NCBI RefSeq assembly: GCF_006838285.1
Contig: NZ_CP038228.1
Span: forward strand, 310,001 to 374,000
From: Xanthomonas translucens pv. cerealis
GTDB lineage: Bacteria > Pseudomonadota > Gammaproteobacteria > Xanthomonadales > Xanthomonadaceae
Direction of reading: 5' to 3'
Length of the DNA: 64,000 nucleotides
Below the pieces are notes generated by a model. That model saw only the letters and a program-made list of their open reading frames with translations, was not told where the DNA came from and did not search any database. Positions 9,123 through 16,362 of this stretch are shown piece after piece; the first letter of the stretch is position 1, and each line of letters opens with the position of its first letter. The position numbers and the translations under genes are program-made.

Positions 9123-9347
9123 TTACCCCCGGGGCGGGAACGAGTCGTGACCGTGGCTATCCTTGTCACGGATCTGACCGTTGGGGCGATGGATCACCAA
9201 CTCAGACTGCTGGTTGCGAGCAATTTCCCGCCCTGCATCGATTGCTTGCTGCTGGGTGTCATGGACAGAAGTCGCCCGACCATTGCCTTCGCCTTTGACC
9301 GCCCAACCCTCCGGGTGGGGCACTACATGCTGGTTCTTGCCTGCCAT
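9123..9347 (-). CDS. DUF2188-family small protein, first gene of the CBASS operon
   Basis: The 74-residue protein starts MAGKNQHVVPHPEGWAVKGE and continues with a helix (TQQQAIDAGREIARNQQ) and a beta hairpin (SELVIHRPNGQIRDKDSHG). This is the DUF2188 pattern, a small one-domain fold with H(V)xP...GWAVK and IHxxDGxI signatures and no known biochemical role. I chose the ATG at 9347, the usual DUF2188 start. It sits six bases before capV and directly after the regulatory intergenic region, so it is co-expressed with the defence genes. Whether it works in CBASS or is a passenger is open. Confidence 0.8.
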   Translation of the reverse strand: MAGKNQHVVPHPEGWAVKGEGNGRATSVHDTQQQAIDAGREIARNQQSELVIHRPNGQIRDKDSHGHDSFPPRG

Positions 9348-9437
9348 TGCTTGGTTCCTTTTGCCTGAATGAACCCGCCGACCCGGCGGATGGGTTGTCA
9401 ATTGCGAAAGCCCTATGCACAATGGGTTGCTTGCTCA

Positions 9438-9509
9438 GACAACAAGAGCAAGGCGGCCAAGCGAGCAGATTGCAGCTAAAGACGCGATCTGTTGTCTGGC
9501 TGGACAACA
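9438..9509. promoter_or_regulatory. Repeated TGTTGTC/GACAACA sites between the CBASS operon and the XRE gene
   Basis: TGTTGTC (9490-9496) and GACAACA (9503-9509) form a perfect 7-base inverted pair with a 6-base spacer. A further GACAACA lies at 9438-9444, and GTTGTC occurs near 9394. The cluster lies in the divergent promoter region and is a candidate operator for the adjacent XRE regulator. The link to that regulator is inferred from position. Confidence 0.45.
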
Positions 9510-9521
9510 CGCTAGCAGAGA

Positions 9522-9547
9522 TTTGTGACGGGTGCAACGGTCACAAA
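9522..9547. promoter_or_regulatory. Perfect 8-base inverted repeat, candidate CapH-type operator
   Basis: TTTGTGAC (9522-9529) and GTCACAAA (9540-9547) are perfect inverted arms separated by 10 bases. The dyad is about 73 bases upstream of the XRE gene start and 175 bases upstream of the CBASS operon start. An arm-spacer length near one and a half helical turns suits an XRE dimer. The arms are GC-poor and there is no T-run, so a terminator is unlikely. Confidence 0.5.
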
Positions 9548-9619
9548 GCGCCCGGCGTTGGTGCGATTTTGGTGCGGGTGGTCCGAAGGCCCGCTTTATG
9601 GTCACTCAGTGGATTTTTT

Positions 9620-10012
9620 ATGCCTCAAACAGGCTTGGGCGTTGCCCTAAAGACCTTGCGCGAGCGCAGGACTCTCTCTCTGCGCGAAGTTGGTCAATTG
9701 GCCTCGGTGGACCATGCCTATGTCCATCGCTTGGAGTCAGGGGACAAGACCAGCCCATCCCAGGATCTGTTGGGCAAGCTAGTCAAAGTCCTCAAGCCGA
9801 GCGCGCGCGATGCCGAGATCGTGAATTGGCTCGCAACGCACGAGGACGCTGACCCGCTGTTGGTCGAGTTCGTCCTTAAAGACGAATCGGTTGAGCTTGA
9901 GATCTTTACAGCAGCCGCTGGAGTCAGGCATAGAGGAGCGACGCGGCCCGATCCGGCAGTGCTGATTGCTCGGACCAAGCGTATCTTCGAGGAAGACGAC
10001 GAGGAAGGATGA
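9620..10012 (+). CDS. XRE-family regulator, CapH-like repressor beside CBASS
   Basis: I chose the ATG at 9620 (130 residues); the longer upstream frame is not needed. The N-terminal helix-turn-helix covers about residues 5-65 (LGVALKTLRERRTLSLREVG, then YVHRLESGDKTSPSQDLLGK). The C-terminal half (AVLIARTKRIFEEDDEEG) is acidic. Its stop overlaps the start of the metallopeptidase gene by four bases. In several CBASS loci an XRE repressor (CapH) is cleaved by an ImmA/IrrE-type protease (CapP) after DNA damage. The divergent position facing the CBASS operon fits that model. It could instead be an ordinary toxin-antitoxin-like pair. Confidence 0.8.
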   Translation: MPQTGLGVALKTLRERRTLSLREVGQLASVDHAYVHRLESGDKTSPSQDLLGKLVKVLKPSARDAEIVNWLATHEDADPLLVEFVLKDESVELEIFTAAAGVRHRGATRPDPAVLIARTKRIFEEDDEEG

Positions 10013-10884
10013 TCATGGATGAGGCGGGCGTGCGCCAGCTGGCGCGAAGATTTGTTGCGAACCTGGACATTTCCAGCATTCGAGAGGATCTATCGCCTTA
10101 CCTCATCGCTGCCAACGCCAAACTTCGAAGAGAGCCCTTGGACGAGGGGGAATCTGGATACACGGTTCCAGGCAAGAACGGTAAGAGCATCATTACGGTC
10201 AATGAGTTGGAGAGCGAGGAGCGTCAGCGCTTTACCGTCTGCCACGAAATTGCCCACGTGGTGCTTGGACTTCCCTCCAAACACGAAGAAGTGCCTCAAT
10301 GGGGATACGCCAAGCGCGACCCCAACGAGGTGTTTTGCGACGTCTTCGCCTCTGAACTCTTGATGCCCTACAAGGAGTGGCTCGCGACAGTCCCCAAGGA
10401 AGAGCCCTCGCTTGCGCTGATCGAGCAGATGGCCGCGCAATTTGGCACCTCCTTTCCTGCCGCTGCTTCACGCTACGCCAGCCTCACTGACTATCCCTGT
10501 GCATTCGTCACTATGGACCGTGGCGTCGTGCGCTACTCAGTGCTTTCCAAAGCCCTGCGCGGGGTCAAGGCATGGATCCCGCCAAGGACTAACATCCCAT
10601 CTGGATCCGTGGCGCATCGCTTGCGCGAGTTGGGGGAGAACGGCGCCGACTCGGCCTGGGTGGCACAAGACATCTGGTTTGAGAACTGGGAAAGGGGTCT
10701 TGAGCTTTGCGAGATCGCAAGGCACTTTTCGCTAAGCGACACCACGACATCCTTGTTGTGGTTCGATCAAGAAGAGCTTCCGGAAGTTGAGCACGACCGC
10801 TTCGGGAAGAGCTGGGAGGACGATGGGGGCTTGCCCGAACTCACGGGCGAGTTGACTTGGGAAAAGCCTCGCAAGCGTCGTTGA
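10009..10884 (+). CDS. ImmA/IrrE-family zinc metallopeptidase, CapP-like
   Basis: The 291-residue protein has the zinc motif CHEIAHVVLG (HExxH) near residue 78 and a downstream helix (PNEVFCDVFASELLMPYKEW) with the third-ligand Glu/Asp region typical of COG2856 peptidases. The C-terminal half (about 165-291) is a separate domain of unknown ligand, as expected for a sensor such as that of CapP, which responds to single-stranded DNA. It is translationally coupled to the XRE gene (ATGA overlap). It is expected to cleave that repressor and release CBASS transcription; this is inferred from family and context. Confidence 0.83.
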   Translation: MIMDEAGVRQLARRFVANLDISSIREDLSPYLIAANAKLRREPLDEGESGYTVPGKNGKSIITVNELESEERQRFTVCHEIAHVVLGLPSKHEEVPQWGYAKRDPNEVFCDVFASELLMPYKEWLATVPKEEPSLALIEQMAAQFGTSFPAAASRYASLTDYPCAFVTMDRGVVRYSVLSKALRGVKAWIPPRTNIPSGSVAHRLRELGENGADSAWVAQDIWFENWERGLELCEIARHFSLSDTTTSLLWFDQEELPEVEHDRFGKSWEDDGGLPELTGELTWEKPRKRR

Positions 10885-11360
10885 TCAAGCGCAGCCCTGG
10901 GAAGTGCTAGCGCTCGAAATGGGACTCTGCCAGCTTGAGTCAGGATGTGAGCCTTGCTAGATTAGGTATCGTTCGAGGTGTTGTTTTTGGGTTCCTTGTT
11001 CCGCTTGAAATCTAGGCGGATCAATGGGTTAGGGTGAGTTGGATTCGGTTCCCTTCGCCCGCTCCAGTCTCGCGAATTTCAGTGCTAAGTTCTTGACCGC
11101 GCTGCCTATTCCTTCCGGCTGAAGACCACCTCCAACGACCTCCCAAGATATCGTTTGAGGTTTCGTTTTTGCCAAAACCCCTGTCGCTGCATAGGCCTTC
11201 AGGCCTCTACGTGCGCTTCTTGGTTCCTGCTGATTTGCGCGGGGGGTAAGTCGGCGCGCGTTTTCTGGTTCTTCCTCTCACTCTTCGACCCGGCGACGCG
11301 GCGCGTCTGGTGTCTGCCTACATTGGGATGGCACTATCGAACGCATTGAACAGACCTTCC
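10885..11360. other. Gene-free boundary region between the mobile element and the biosynthetic operon
   Basis: These 476 bases contain no convincing coding frame; the one open frame (11155-11349) is Cys- and Phe-rich with no familiar pattern. The region holds the tRNA-Gly 3'-end copy at 11049-11066 and then unassigned sequence up to the end of the glutamine-synthetase-like gene. Confidence 0.6.
11049..11066 (+). repeat. attR-like copy of a tRNA-Gly 3' end
   Basis: TTCCCTTCGCCCGCTCCA equals the last 18 bases (half of the T-arm, acceptor strand and CCA) of the widespread bacterial tRNA-Gly that begins GCGGGCG. Upstream sequence does not fold into the rest of a tRNA, so this is a fragment. With plus-strand orientation the integrated element must lie to its left, which agrees with mob and CBASS genes filling 1-10,884. 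The intact tRNA-Gly should sit at the other end of the element outside the window. Confidence 0.75.
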
Positions 11361-12713
11361 CTAACTACGTTCAAATCCCCTGAGCAAATCCCAATCGGTT
11401 ACATGCCTATCGTATTCGGATTGTTCCCATTGCGCGGCATGGACGTAATGGTCGACAACCCCGCTTCCTAGCACCTCGCGGAGCCAACTCGAGCTCGAAC
11501 TGATGCCGATGGCAGCTCTTAGTGTTTTCGGGATGTCCGGCAATCCCGTGTCGCGATATGCGTCGCTCTTGCACGGCTCGCCCAATGGCAGTTTCTCGTC
11601 AATCCCTGCCAAGCCAGCTGCAATCAGTCCGGCGAACGCAATGTAGGGATTCATATCGGCACCACCAATGCGGCACTCGACGCGCAGATCATCCGAGCCC
11701 AGGCCACAAACGCGTAAGCCGGTCGTTCGATTGTCGCAGCCCCATGCGATCTTAGTGGGTGCGAACGTGTCAATCTGAAATCTTTTATAGGAGTTTATGT
11801 AGGGTGCCAACAGGAGAGTAATATCTCCCGCATACTTAAGGATTCCGGCCAAGTAGTTCCTCATTATAACGGACATTCCCTGCGGTTCTGCTTCGTCATA
11901 AAACAGGGGGCAGCCATCAGACGACCATAGCGAAGAGTGGACGTGGCTGGACGACCCTGCATAATTATCGTTCCATTTTGCCATGTAGGTGATTGACTTG
12001 CCGTGCTGCGCTGCTATTTCCTTGCTGCCGTGCTTGATGATCGTGTGCTGATCGGCCATCAACAACGGGTCTGAATGCCGAACATTGATTTCCCCCTGGC
12101 CAGCGCCTCCCTCGCCCTTTGTGCATTCAATTGCGACACCAGCACCATATAGGCCTTTTCTGATCGGACGCATGACGCACTCCTGTCGCGTTGTCGACAG
12201 AATGTTGTAATCCTGATTGTAACTTCCAAATACCGATGGTGAATTATAATTTTTTCTCGAAATTTCGGCATAAGTCTCGTCGAAGAGGTAAAACTCAAGC
12301 TCCGATGCGAAACAGGCGCGCATTCCGCGGTCGGATATCCGGCGTAACTGCCTTTGCAAGATATGTCTGGGCGATTGCGCCACTGGCTCCCCGTTGTCAT
12401 TGTAGACATCGCAAATCACCAATGCCGTTGCGTCCAGCCACGGCAGCAATCGCAGGCTGGAAAAGTCAGGCCTGAGAACGAAATCGCCGTAACCAACACT
12501 CCAGCTGGCATTTGCGTAACCTGGCACCGGGACCATTTCCATGTCATTGGCCAATAGATAATTGCAGGCATGGCCTTGGTTGTAATCATGACGAACAAAT
12601 GTAGCAGCATGATAGCGTTTTCCCATGAGCCGGCCTTGCATGTCAACCATGCATACCAATATCGTATCGATCGCGCCAGACGCGACGGAATTCCTGAGTT
12701 CATCGAAGTTCAT
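11361..12713 (-). CDS. Glutamine-synthetase-family ligase, PuuA/gamma-glutamylamine-synthetase-like
   Basis: The 450-residue protein has the glutamine synthetase fold. An N-terminal beta-grasp domain contains VDMQGRLMGKRY, the variant of the GS signature seen in gamma-glutamylpolyamine and related ligases. Catalytic-domain motifs include ASELEFYLFD, a segment ending GQGEINVRHSDPL, then SHVHSSLW and NRTTGLRV. Such enzymes use ATP to join the gamma-carboxyl of glutamate to an amine. It is the last gene of a seven-gene operon containing a class I amidotransferase, a pairing that mirrors puuA/puuD. I infer that it caps a pathway amine, possibly serinol, with gamma-glutamate. It is too diverged from GlnA to be the housekeeping enzyme. 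Confidence 0.82.
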   Translation of the reverse strand: MNFDELRNSVASGAIDTILVCMVDMQGRLMGKRYHAATFVRHDYNQGHACNYLLANDMEMVPVPGYANASWSVGYGDFVLRPDFSSLRLLPWLDATALVICDVYNDNGEPVAQSPRHILQRQLRRISDRGMRACFASELEFYLFDETYAEISRKNYNSPSVFGSYNQDYNILSTTRQECVMRPIRKGLYGAGVAIECTKGEGGAGQGEINVRHSDPLLMADQHTIIKHGSKEIAAQHGKSITYMAKWNDNYAGSSSHVHSSLWSSDGCPLFYDEAEPQGMSVIMRNYLAGILKYAGDITLLLAPYINSYKRFQIDTFAPTKIAWGCDNRTTGLRVCGLGSDDLRVECRIGGADMNPYIAFAGLIAAGLAGIDEKLPLGEPCKSDAYRDTGLPDIPKTLRAAIGISSSSSWLREVLGSGVVDHYVHAAQWEQSEYDRHVTDWDLLRGFERS

Positions 12714-12791
12714 GATGGATTGCCACCGCCATTTAAATGGGTACTGTATATATGAGGTTTTTACGAGAGCTGCGCGTCTGCCGGCGGCAAC

Positions 12792-13715
12792 TCATCGACA
12801 TCGACCGATCATATTCAGATCCGTCAAGGAAGTTTTATGAATATGGTTTATCCAGTTCTCGAACAATAAAATTGCATGGCTGCGCCATCGATTCGTGGGT
12901 GGCAGATAGTGGCAATCGTCTGGAAAATAGTTAATGGGCAGATGAATATTTCTTCCTGCGGCTAGATCGCGGAAGTATTCGTCTGCAAGAGTATTCGAAT
13001 CGTATTCGATATGATTAAAGAAATGCAAAGAATGATGCTTGGGATCGCTCAACAAGCAAAGTCCGGTATCGAGCGAATCAATGAGAACGGAAACGCCGCT
13101 ATCAATAGGGAGGTCGATGCGACGCATTTCCGTCCAGCGCGACACGGGAATGTAGAGTTCCTCTGAGAAACCTTTCAAGTAAGGGGAGTCGATATCATAG
13201 ATGTGATGCTTAAATACGCCGAATAACTTTTCTTTCAAGACGTACTTTGGCACCCCATAGAAAAAATGCATGGCAGCTTGCGCCCCCCAGCAGATGTTAA
13301 AGCAACTATGGACGTTGGTCTGCGTCCACTGAAATACTCCAGCGAGCTCATCCCAGTAATCGACGCTGCAGAAAGGAATTTTCTCAACCGGCGCTCCGGT
13401 TATTATAAACCCATCAAATTTCCGGTTATTAATATCCCGCCAGTCCTTATAGAACGATTTCAAGTGTTCGACAGGTGTATTCTTCGATGAGTGGCTGGAT
13501 ATCCTGACAAGCGTCAACTCAACCTGGAAGTGGCTGGAACCCAAAAGGCGCGCTATCTGGATTTCGGTATTGATTTTATTTGGCATCAGGTTAAGCAACC
13601 CCACGCTTATAGATCGGCGCTGCGGATGGATCAGTGCCTCATCTTCTAAGACGGTGATGCCTTCGTTTTCAAGAGCACAACCTGCCGGCAGCCCTTTAGG
13701 GATTAGTATTGACAT
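12792..13715 (-). CDS. MetA-family homoserine O-acyltransferase (predicted acetyl-CoA-using)
   Basis: The 307-residue protein aligns over its full length with MetA. The nucleophile Cys is in FNICWGAQAAM, and the His and Glu of the active site are in HFFNHIEYD. The specificity loop reads TGAPVEKIPF. In MetA enzymes a Glu here goes with acetyl-CoA use, whereas Gly (as in E. coli, GAPLGLVEF) goes with succinyl-CoA. I therefore predict O-acetylhomoserine as product. This would feed the O-acetylhomoserine sulfhydrylase-like enzyme in the same operon with the activated C4 unit. It is unlikely to serve methionine synthesis, given its context. Confidence 0.85.
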   Translation of the reverse strand: MSILIPKGLPAGCALENEGITVLEDEALIHPQRRSISVGLLNLMPNKINTEIQIARLLGSSHFQVELTLVRISSHSSKNTPVEHLKSFYKDWRDINNRKFDGFIITGAPVEKIPFCSVDYWDELAGVFQWTQTNVHSCFNICWGAQAAMHFFYGVPKYVLKEKLFGVFKHHIYDIDSPYLKGFSEELYIPVSRWTEMRRIDLPIDSGVSVLIDSLDTGLCLLSDPKHHSLHFFNHIEYDSNTLADEYFRDLAAGRNIHLPINYFPDDCHYLPPTNRWRSHAILLFENWINHIHKTSLTDLNMIGRCR

Positions 13716-13782
13716 GAGATTGCGGCCCTCTTCGACGATCGGCCTGCATCGGCCGTTTCTCGCATGAGAAATATTGACTCAA

Positions 13783-14382
13783 TCAGGAAAGCACTAGGAA
13801 AACTGCGACAAGCAGATAGATCGCGCCTGCTACCCGGCTTATATTGCGTTCGTTCCTGAAAAGGATGCGTGCCCTTTGTGCAAGCAACGCATATCCACTA
13901 TAAATCAAGAGGGAAATAAGCAGTCCTGCCAAACTCAACGCAATTGCTTGGCGCGTGTAAGAATAGTAAGGACTGATAAAGCTTGGATAGGTAAGCAAAG
14001 TGACCAGCCATCCCTTGGGATTAGTCAGGGCGACAAGTGATGAATCGAGGAACAACTTTCGCGTGTTAGAAGCGATTATTTCTGTGTTGTGATGTTCCGG
14101 CCGGGATAGGAAAGAAATTAGACCAATGTACGTGAGATAGATCGCTCCTATCCAACGCAGATAACCGAGAAGCGACGAGTGCTCGTGAATGATCAAGCCG
14201 ACCCCAGACAGCGCGACAATGGCGTGAATCGCAGTGGCCAGTCCGAAGCCAAACGAACAGGGAACTATAATCTTACGGCCATACTTGAGAGCTTGAGCCA
14301 CAACAAATGCTACGTTCGGCCCCGGCACGGCGACCGCGCAAGTGAACGCAATGGCGAACAGAGCCATCAGATGGAGATCCAT
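13783..14382 (-). CDS. LysE/RhtB-family amino acid exporter
   Basis: The 199-residue protein has about six hydrophobic segments and the family signature AVPGPNVAFVVAQALKYG near residue 18, followed by FGFGLATAIHAIVALSGVGL. LysE/RhtB carriers export amino acids or small amino-acid-like molecules across the inner membrane using ion gradients. Inside a predicted amino acid antimetabolite operon it most likely exports the product and protects the producer. Substrate cannot be read from sequence. Confidence 0.88.
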   Translation of the reverse strand: MDLHLMALFAIAFTCAVAVPGPNVAFVVAQALKYGRKIIVPCSFGFGLATAIHAIVALSGVGLIIHEHSSLLGYLRWIGAIYLTYIGLISFLSRPEHHNTEIIASNTRKLFLDSSLVALTNPKGWLVTLLTYPSFISPYYSYTRQAIALSLAGLLISLLIYSGYALLAQRARILFRNERNISRVAGAIYLLVAVFLVLS

Positions 14383-14418
14383 TATATCGTCACTGTATTA
14401 TGTAACGTTGGGCAGGCT

Positions 14419-15300
14419 TCAATATATTGCCTTGTAGAAGGATGCCGAATTACTTCCGACATGCCGCCTCGCTTCATATGCCTGGCACGCATCGCCAAAG
14501 AGGCGGAATATCTTCTGACTTACGGCATCGTGTCCGACATGCCATTCGGGATGCCATTGTACTCCGAGCTGAAAAGTCGAGGAGCGGTAGGAAATTGCCT
14601 CGACGACGCCATCGTCGGCGATGGCTTCGACTCGAATCCCGGGCGCCGGCTCGGACACTCCCTGGTTATGAAGCGAATTAACTTGGAGCCGATCGTTTCC
14701 CTCCCCGAGGATATCGGCAAGTATTCCGTCGGATACGATCCGAATTCCGTGCGATGGCAGATACTGCTGATCGCGGGGTACGTTCATGGGCTCGCTGTGC
14801 ACTATGCCGAACTCCGTGGCCGGCAGATGTGTCACAAGCGTTCCGCCTTGCTGAACATTCATTTCCTGCAACCCGCGGCAAATGCCGAGGAATGGCATAT
14901 CCAGCTCTCTTGCGATCGACAACGCGACAGACGACAGACGATCCCTGGGCCGGTCTCGTTCCCCAGGGATAACGTCGTCGTCGGCACGGTCCCAACGGCG
15001 CTGTCGTCCATCAAAAATGTCTGCATCGAGATTTGATTCGTCGCCAGTCAAGACCAGGCCGTCTAGACGATGCATCAGGGAACGAAATTTTCTAAGGCTT
15101 GTATCCCAAGGAAGATCCCCGTCTACAGTCGGAAGAATGACGCATTCAACGGCAGCGTAGGTATCAAGGGCTTCGATGTAACGTCGTCGCAACCTGTCAC
15201 GATGAACGCCATCATCGATATGGCGATTTGATGTCACTCCAACAACAGGTCGAATCACGCAATCGGAAACATGTTCCATTGTGGATGTGCTCCGGATCAT
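14419..15300 (-). CDS. Class I glutamine amidotransferase, gamma-glutamyl amide hydrolase (PuuD-like)
   Basis: The 293-residue protein belongs to peptidase C26. The Cys nucleophile is in FLGICRGLQEMNVQQGG, the His-Glu pair is in LGVQWHPEWH, and LDGLVLTGDESNLD is the typical early loop. PuuD-like enzymes hydrolyse gamma-glutamyl amides such as gamma-glutamyl-GABA. Here it would remove a gamma-glutamyl cap installed by the ligase at 11361. Its ATG overlaps the desaturase stop by four bases, so the two are coupled; a second in-frame start (MEHVSDC) eight codons later is possible. The C-terminal 25 residues extend past the family core. Confidence 0.83.
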   Translation of the reverse strand: MIRSTSTMEHVSDCVIRPVVGVTSNRHIDDGVHRDRLRRRYIEALDTYAAVECVILPTVDGDLPWDTSLRKFRSLMHRLDGLVLTGDESNLDADIFDGRQRRWDRADDDVIPGERDRPRDRLSSVALSIARELDMPFLGICRGLQEMNVQQGGTLVTHLPATEFGIVHSEPMNVPRDQQYLPSHGIRIVSDGILADILGEGNDRLQVNSLHNQGVSEPAPGIRVEAIADDGVVEAISYRSSTFQLGVQWHPEWHVGHDAVSQKIFRLFGDACQAYEARRHVGSNSASFYKAIY

Positions 15301-16337
15301 TTGCGCAGGCTAATTTCGTATAGGCGGCGGTTCCGATCAAGCAATTGCGAGATCACACTTGGCTGCCCCTGCGGGCCGCTCGAAAATAGACCTCCCCAGG
15401 ATTTTCCAATATTCGCATATATTGGGTCGCGCATTCGGATTTTCTGTGCTTTTTTTAATAGCCAGAATGGGACCCCCGGCGAAAGATGGTGCTCAAGATG
15501 GTACTCATCGTAATTGACGCCGAACAATAAGCGTTCTATGAATCCGCCCTTCCTATTCCTTGTCAAATAAACATTCTCCACCTCGGTTTCACACATGGGC
15601 GAGTGCTCAGCCAGCTCGGTGAACCAACCCAACACCTGAAACGTGGTGAGGTAAGGGATTAGCCAAAAAAGCACAAGCAGATGTAGAGCATTCGCTGCGG
15701 TAAAGCCGGCGACTACCGCGATCCAGAATGCCGCGAAACCGTACGAATCGATAAGAACGCCCCACTTGTCGACGCTCTTCTGTCTATCTCCCACAACAAA
15801 GAATCGGTTACTCCAAAGATAGCTCAAGTAACGAAATGTCGCCCCGCCGAAGATCGCTTTCCAGAGAATAAAGGATTTGTAATCGCGCGGCTCGCGAACC
15901 GTATAAACCCCCGATTTGATAAAGAACTTCAAGTCGGGATCTTGCTCTGGATCACCAAGGTGCGGGTGATGTAGATAGACATGGGACACGCGATATGCCC
16001 AGTGCCGCTGGAATATAGGGTAAGCGGCGAACGTCGTCCCGAGGAAATTGTTCCATACTCTATTCTTTGCTAGTATTCGGTGCGCAGCGTCGTGTGAGAT
16101 CGTCGTCAACCCGCGCTGGTGCGCGCCGATGATTAATAATGCCAATGGGTAAAGCCACCAGCTGAGTTGAACCGTCGCAACTGCGCAGGCCACCATTACT
16201 GTATAGTCCTTTATTATGTATAAAGCGCCAGTCGTATTGTCGGGACGCAAGCCAGCCAGCTCGCGCATGATTTCGCGAGAAAAATGGAATGTGTCGAATC
16301 GCTTATTTCTGAGTGCCCAATTTTTCTCTTTTTTCAT
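15297..16337 (-). CDS. rtxC: Membrane di-iron desaturase, RtxC-like (dihydrorhizobitoxine desaturase type)
   Basis: The 346-residue integral membrane protein has the three histidine boxes of the fatty-acid-desaturase superfamily: ISHDAAHR (HxxxH), HVYLHHPHLGDPEQDP (HxxHH) and EYHLEHHLSPG (HxxHH), with four or more membrane segments between them. RtxC of Bradyrhizobium elkanii, same superfamily, introduces the C3-C4 double bond of rhizobitoxine. The neighbours, an aminotransferase and an O-acetylhomoserine sulfhydrylase-like enzyme that together equal RtxA, are the main reason for this assignment. The alternative is a lipid desaturase, which would not explain the operon. Confidence 0.75.
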   Translation of the reverse strand: MKKEKNWALRNKRFDTFHFSREIMRELAGLRPDNTTGALYIIKDYTVMVACAVATVQLSWWLYPLALLIIGAHQRGLTTISHDAAHRILAKNRVWNNFLGTTFAAYPIFQRHWAYRVSHVYLHHPHLGDPEQDPDLKFFIKSGVYTVREPRDYKSFILWKAIFGGATFRYLSYLWSNRFFVVGDRQKSVDKWGVLIDSYGFAAFWIAVVAGFTAANALHLLVLFWLIPYLTTFQVLGWFTELAEHSPMCETEVENVYLTRNRKGGFIERLLFGVNYDEYHLEHHLSPGVPFWLLKKAQKIRMRDPIYANIGKSWGGLFSSGPQGQPSVISQLLDRNRRLYEISLRK

Positions 16338-16362
16338 GATGCTTCTCCAGGCTAATCAGCCA

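Noticed and set aside
11155..11349. 64-residue open frame after the tRNA-Gly fragment
   Set aside because: Cys/Phe/Arg-rich composition, no ribosome binding site and no recognisable pattern.
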